DNA from: Lachnospiraceae bacterium
GTDB taxonomy: Bacteria > Bacillota > Clostridia > Lachnospirales > Lachnospiraceae
Reading direction: 5' to 3'
NCBI GenBank assembly: GCA_014804565.1
Contig: JAAUZN010000020.1
Location: forward strand, 5,682-11,670
DNA: 5,989 bases
The notes below the pieces were generated by a model that worked only from the letters and a program-made list of their open reading frames with translations, was not told where the DNA came from and made no database searches. Shown here piece by piece: positions 5,547 through 5,989 of this stretch. Made by a program: the position numbers and the translations under genes. Within the stretch, counting starts at the first letter, position 1; each line of letters begins with the position of its first letter.

Positions 5547-5989
5547 ATGGAATATAGGATTAACAGGAGAACCGGTGACAAGATCAGTGTTTTGGGGTTT
5601 GGAACTTCTTACATAGCGGAAGCAAGTGAAAAGGATGCTGTTACAACAATACAAAGAGCCTATGAAGGCGGCATCAATTATTATGACCTTGCTACAGCGG
5701 AGAGCAGGACTTTCCCCTATTTTGGGAATGCGCTTGGCGCAGTGAGAAAGAATGTGTTTTATCAGATTCACTTTGGTGCAAATTATGCTTCGGGAACATA
5801 TGGATGGAGTACAGATGGAGAAACAATCCGGCGTAGCATTGAGTGGCAGCTTGCACAGCTGAAAACAGATTATATTGACTATGGTTTTATCCACTGTATT
5901 GACGAATTGTCTGACTGGCAGGAATACCAGAAAAATGGTGCGCTCTCATATTTGATGAGGATGAAGGAGCAGGGAGTTGTAAAACACAT
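5547..5989 (+). CDS. Second aldo/keto reductase, divergent, N-terminal part (cut by window end)
   Basis: 147 complete codons are present before the window ends. The protein begins MEYRINRRTGDKISVLGFGTSYI, a typical aldo/keto reductase first strand (LGFGT, 16-20). It continues with a helix ending GGINYYDLA (41-49), then FYQIHFGANY (71-80), a helix IRRSIEWQLAQLKTDYIDYGFIH (94-116) and the start of strand 5, LMRMKEQGVVKH (136-147). The barrel aspartate (D47) and histidine (H116, FIHCID) of the tetrad are in place. The tyrosine position reads E52, and the lysine position aligns with H75, so the usual acid/base pair is absent. The QIHFGANY and GYGW-type segments resemble a known Clostridia subfamily whose members also end in a ferredoxin-like Cys motif; whether this one does lies outside the window. 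It is only distantly similar to the neighbouring reductase, so the pair is not a recent tandem duplication. Confidence 0.9.
   Translation, partial: MEYRINRRTGDKISVLGFGTSYIAEASEKDAVTTIQRAYEGGINYYDLATAESRTFPYFGNALGAVRKNVFYQIHFGANYASGTYGWSTDGETIRRSIEWQLAQLKTDYIDYGFIHCIDELSDWQEYQKNGALSYLMRMKEQGVVKH

Noticed and set aside
5511..5894. 127-codon minus-strand frame across the start of the second aldo/keto reductase
   Set aside because: The plus strand carries an aldo/keto reductase with good ribosome binding site and family motifs over the same bases.
1..5989. Mobile element, CRISPR array, tRNA or riboswitch
   Set aside because: No transposase frame, terminal repeats, regular spaced repeats, cloverleaf or long structured leader was seen; the only gene-free stretch is 92 bases long.

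Overview
The window looks like chromosomal DNA from a low-to-mid GC Gram-positive anaerobe, most likely a gut Clostridia/Lachnospiraceae-type bacterium. The reasons are strong GGAGG-type ribosome binding sites before nearly every gene, tightly packed same-strand genes, a lipoprotein with an LSGC lipobox, a large FtsX-type permease paired with a small ATPase, and aldo/keto reductases of the kind that carry ferredoxin-like iron-sulfur domains, which are common in anaerobic Firmicutes. The taxon is inferred from style and family resemblance, not from a marker gene.

Layout. At the left edge, on the minus strand, lies the first 102 residues of a LysR-family regulator, cut by the window start. A 92-base AT-rich divergent intergenic region (307-398) follows, with a good minus-strand promoter, a weaker plus-strand promoter and overlapping inverted repeats that could be regulator sites. 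From 399 to the right edge everything is on the plus strand: a small helical protein of unknown function (80 aa), an ABC ATPase (248 aa), a double-length FtsX/MacB-type permease (777 aa), a lipoprotein with a probable cyclophilin-like domain (208 aa), an aldo/keto reductase with a C-terminal pair of [4Fe-4S] motifs (373 aa), and the first 147 residues of a second, divergent aldo/keto reductase cut by the window end.

The gene junctions are a 4-base overlap, then gaps of 2, 20, 28 and 29 bases. No hairpin terminator is visible between them, so the six plus-strand genes are probably one operon driven from the divergent region. The first three genes form an ABC export or envelope-stress module. 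The last three form a redox module (surface lipoprotein plus two reductases) of the kind often found near LysR regulators. How the halves cooperate is not known from the sequence. Plausible readings are export or detoxification of a compound that the reductases also act on, or a stress regulon under the LysR protein. No mobile element, CRISPR array, tRNA or rRNA was seen.
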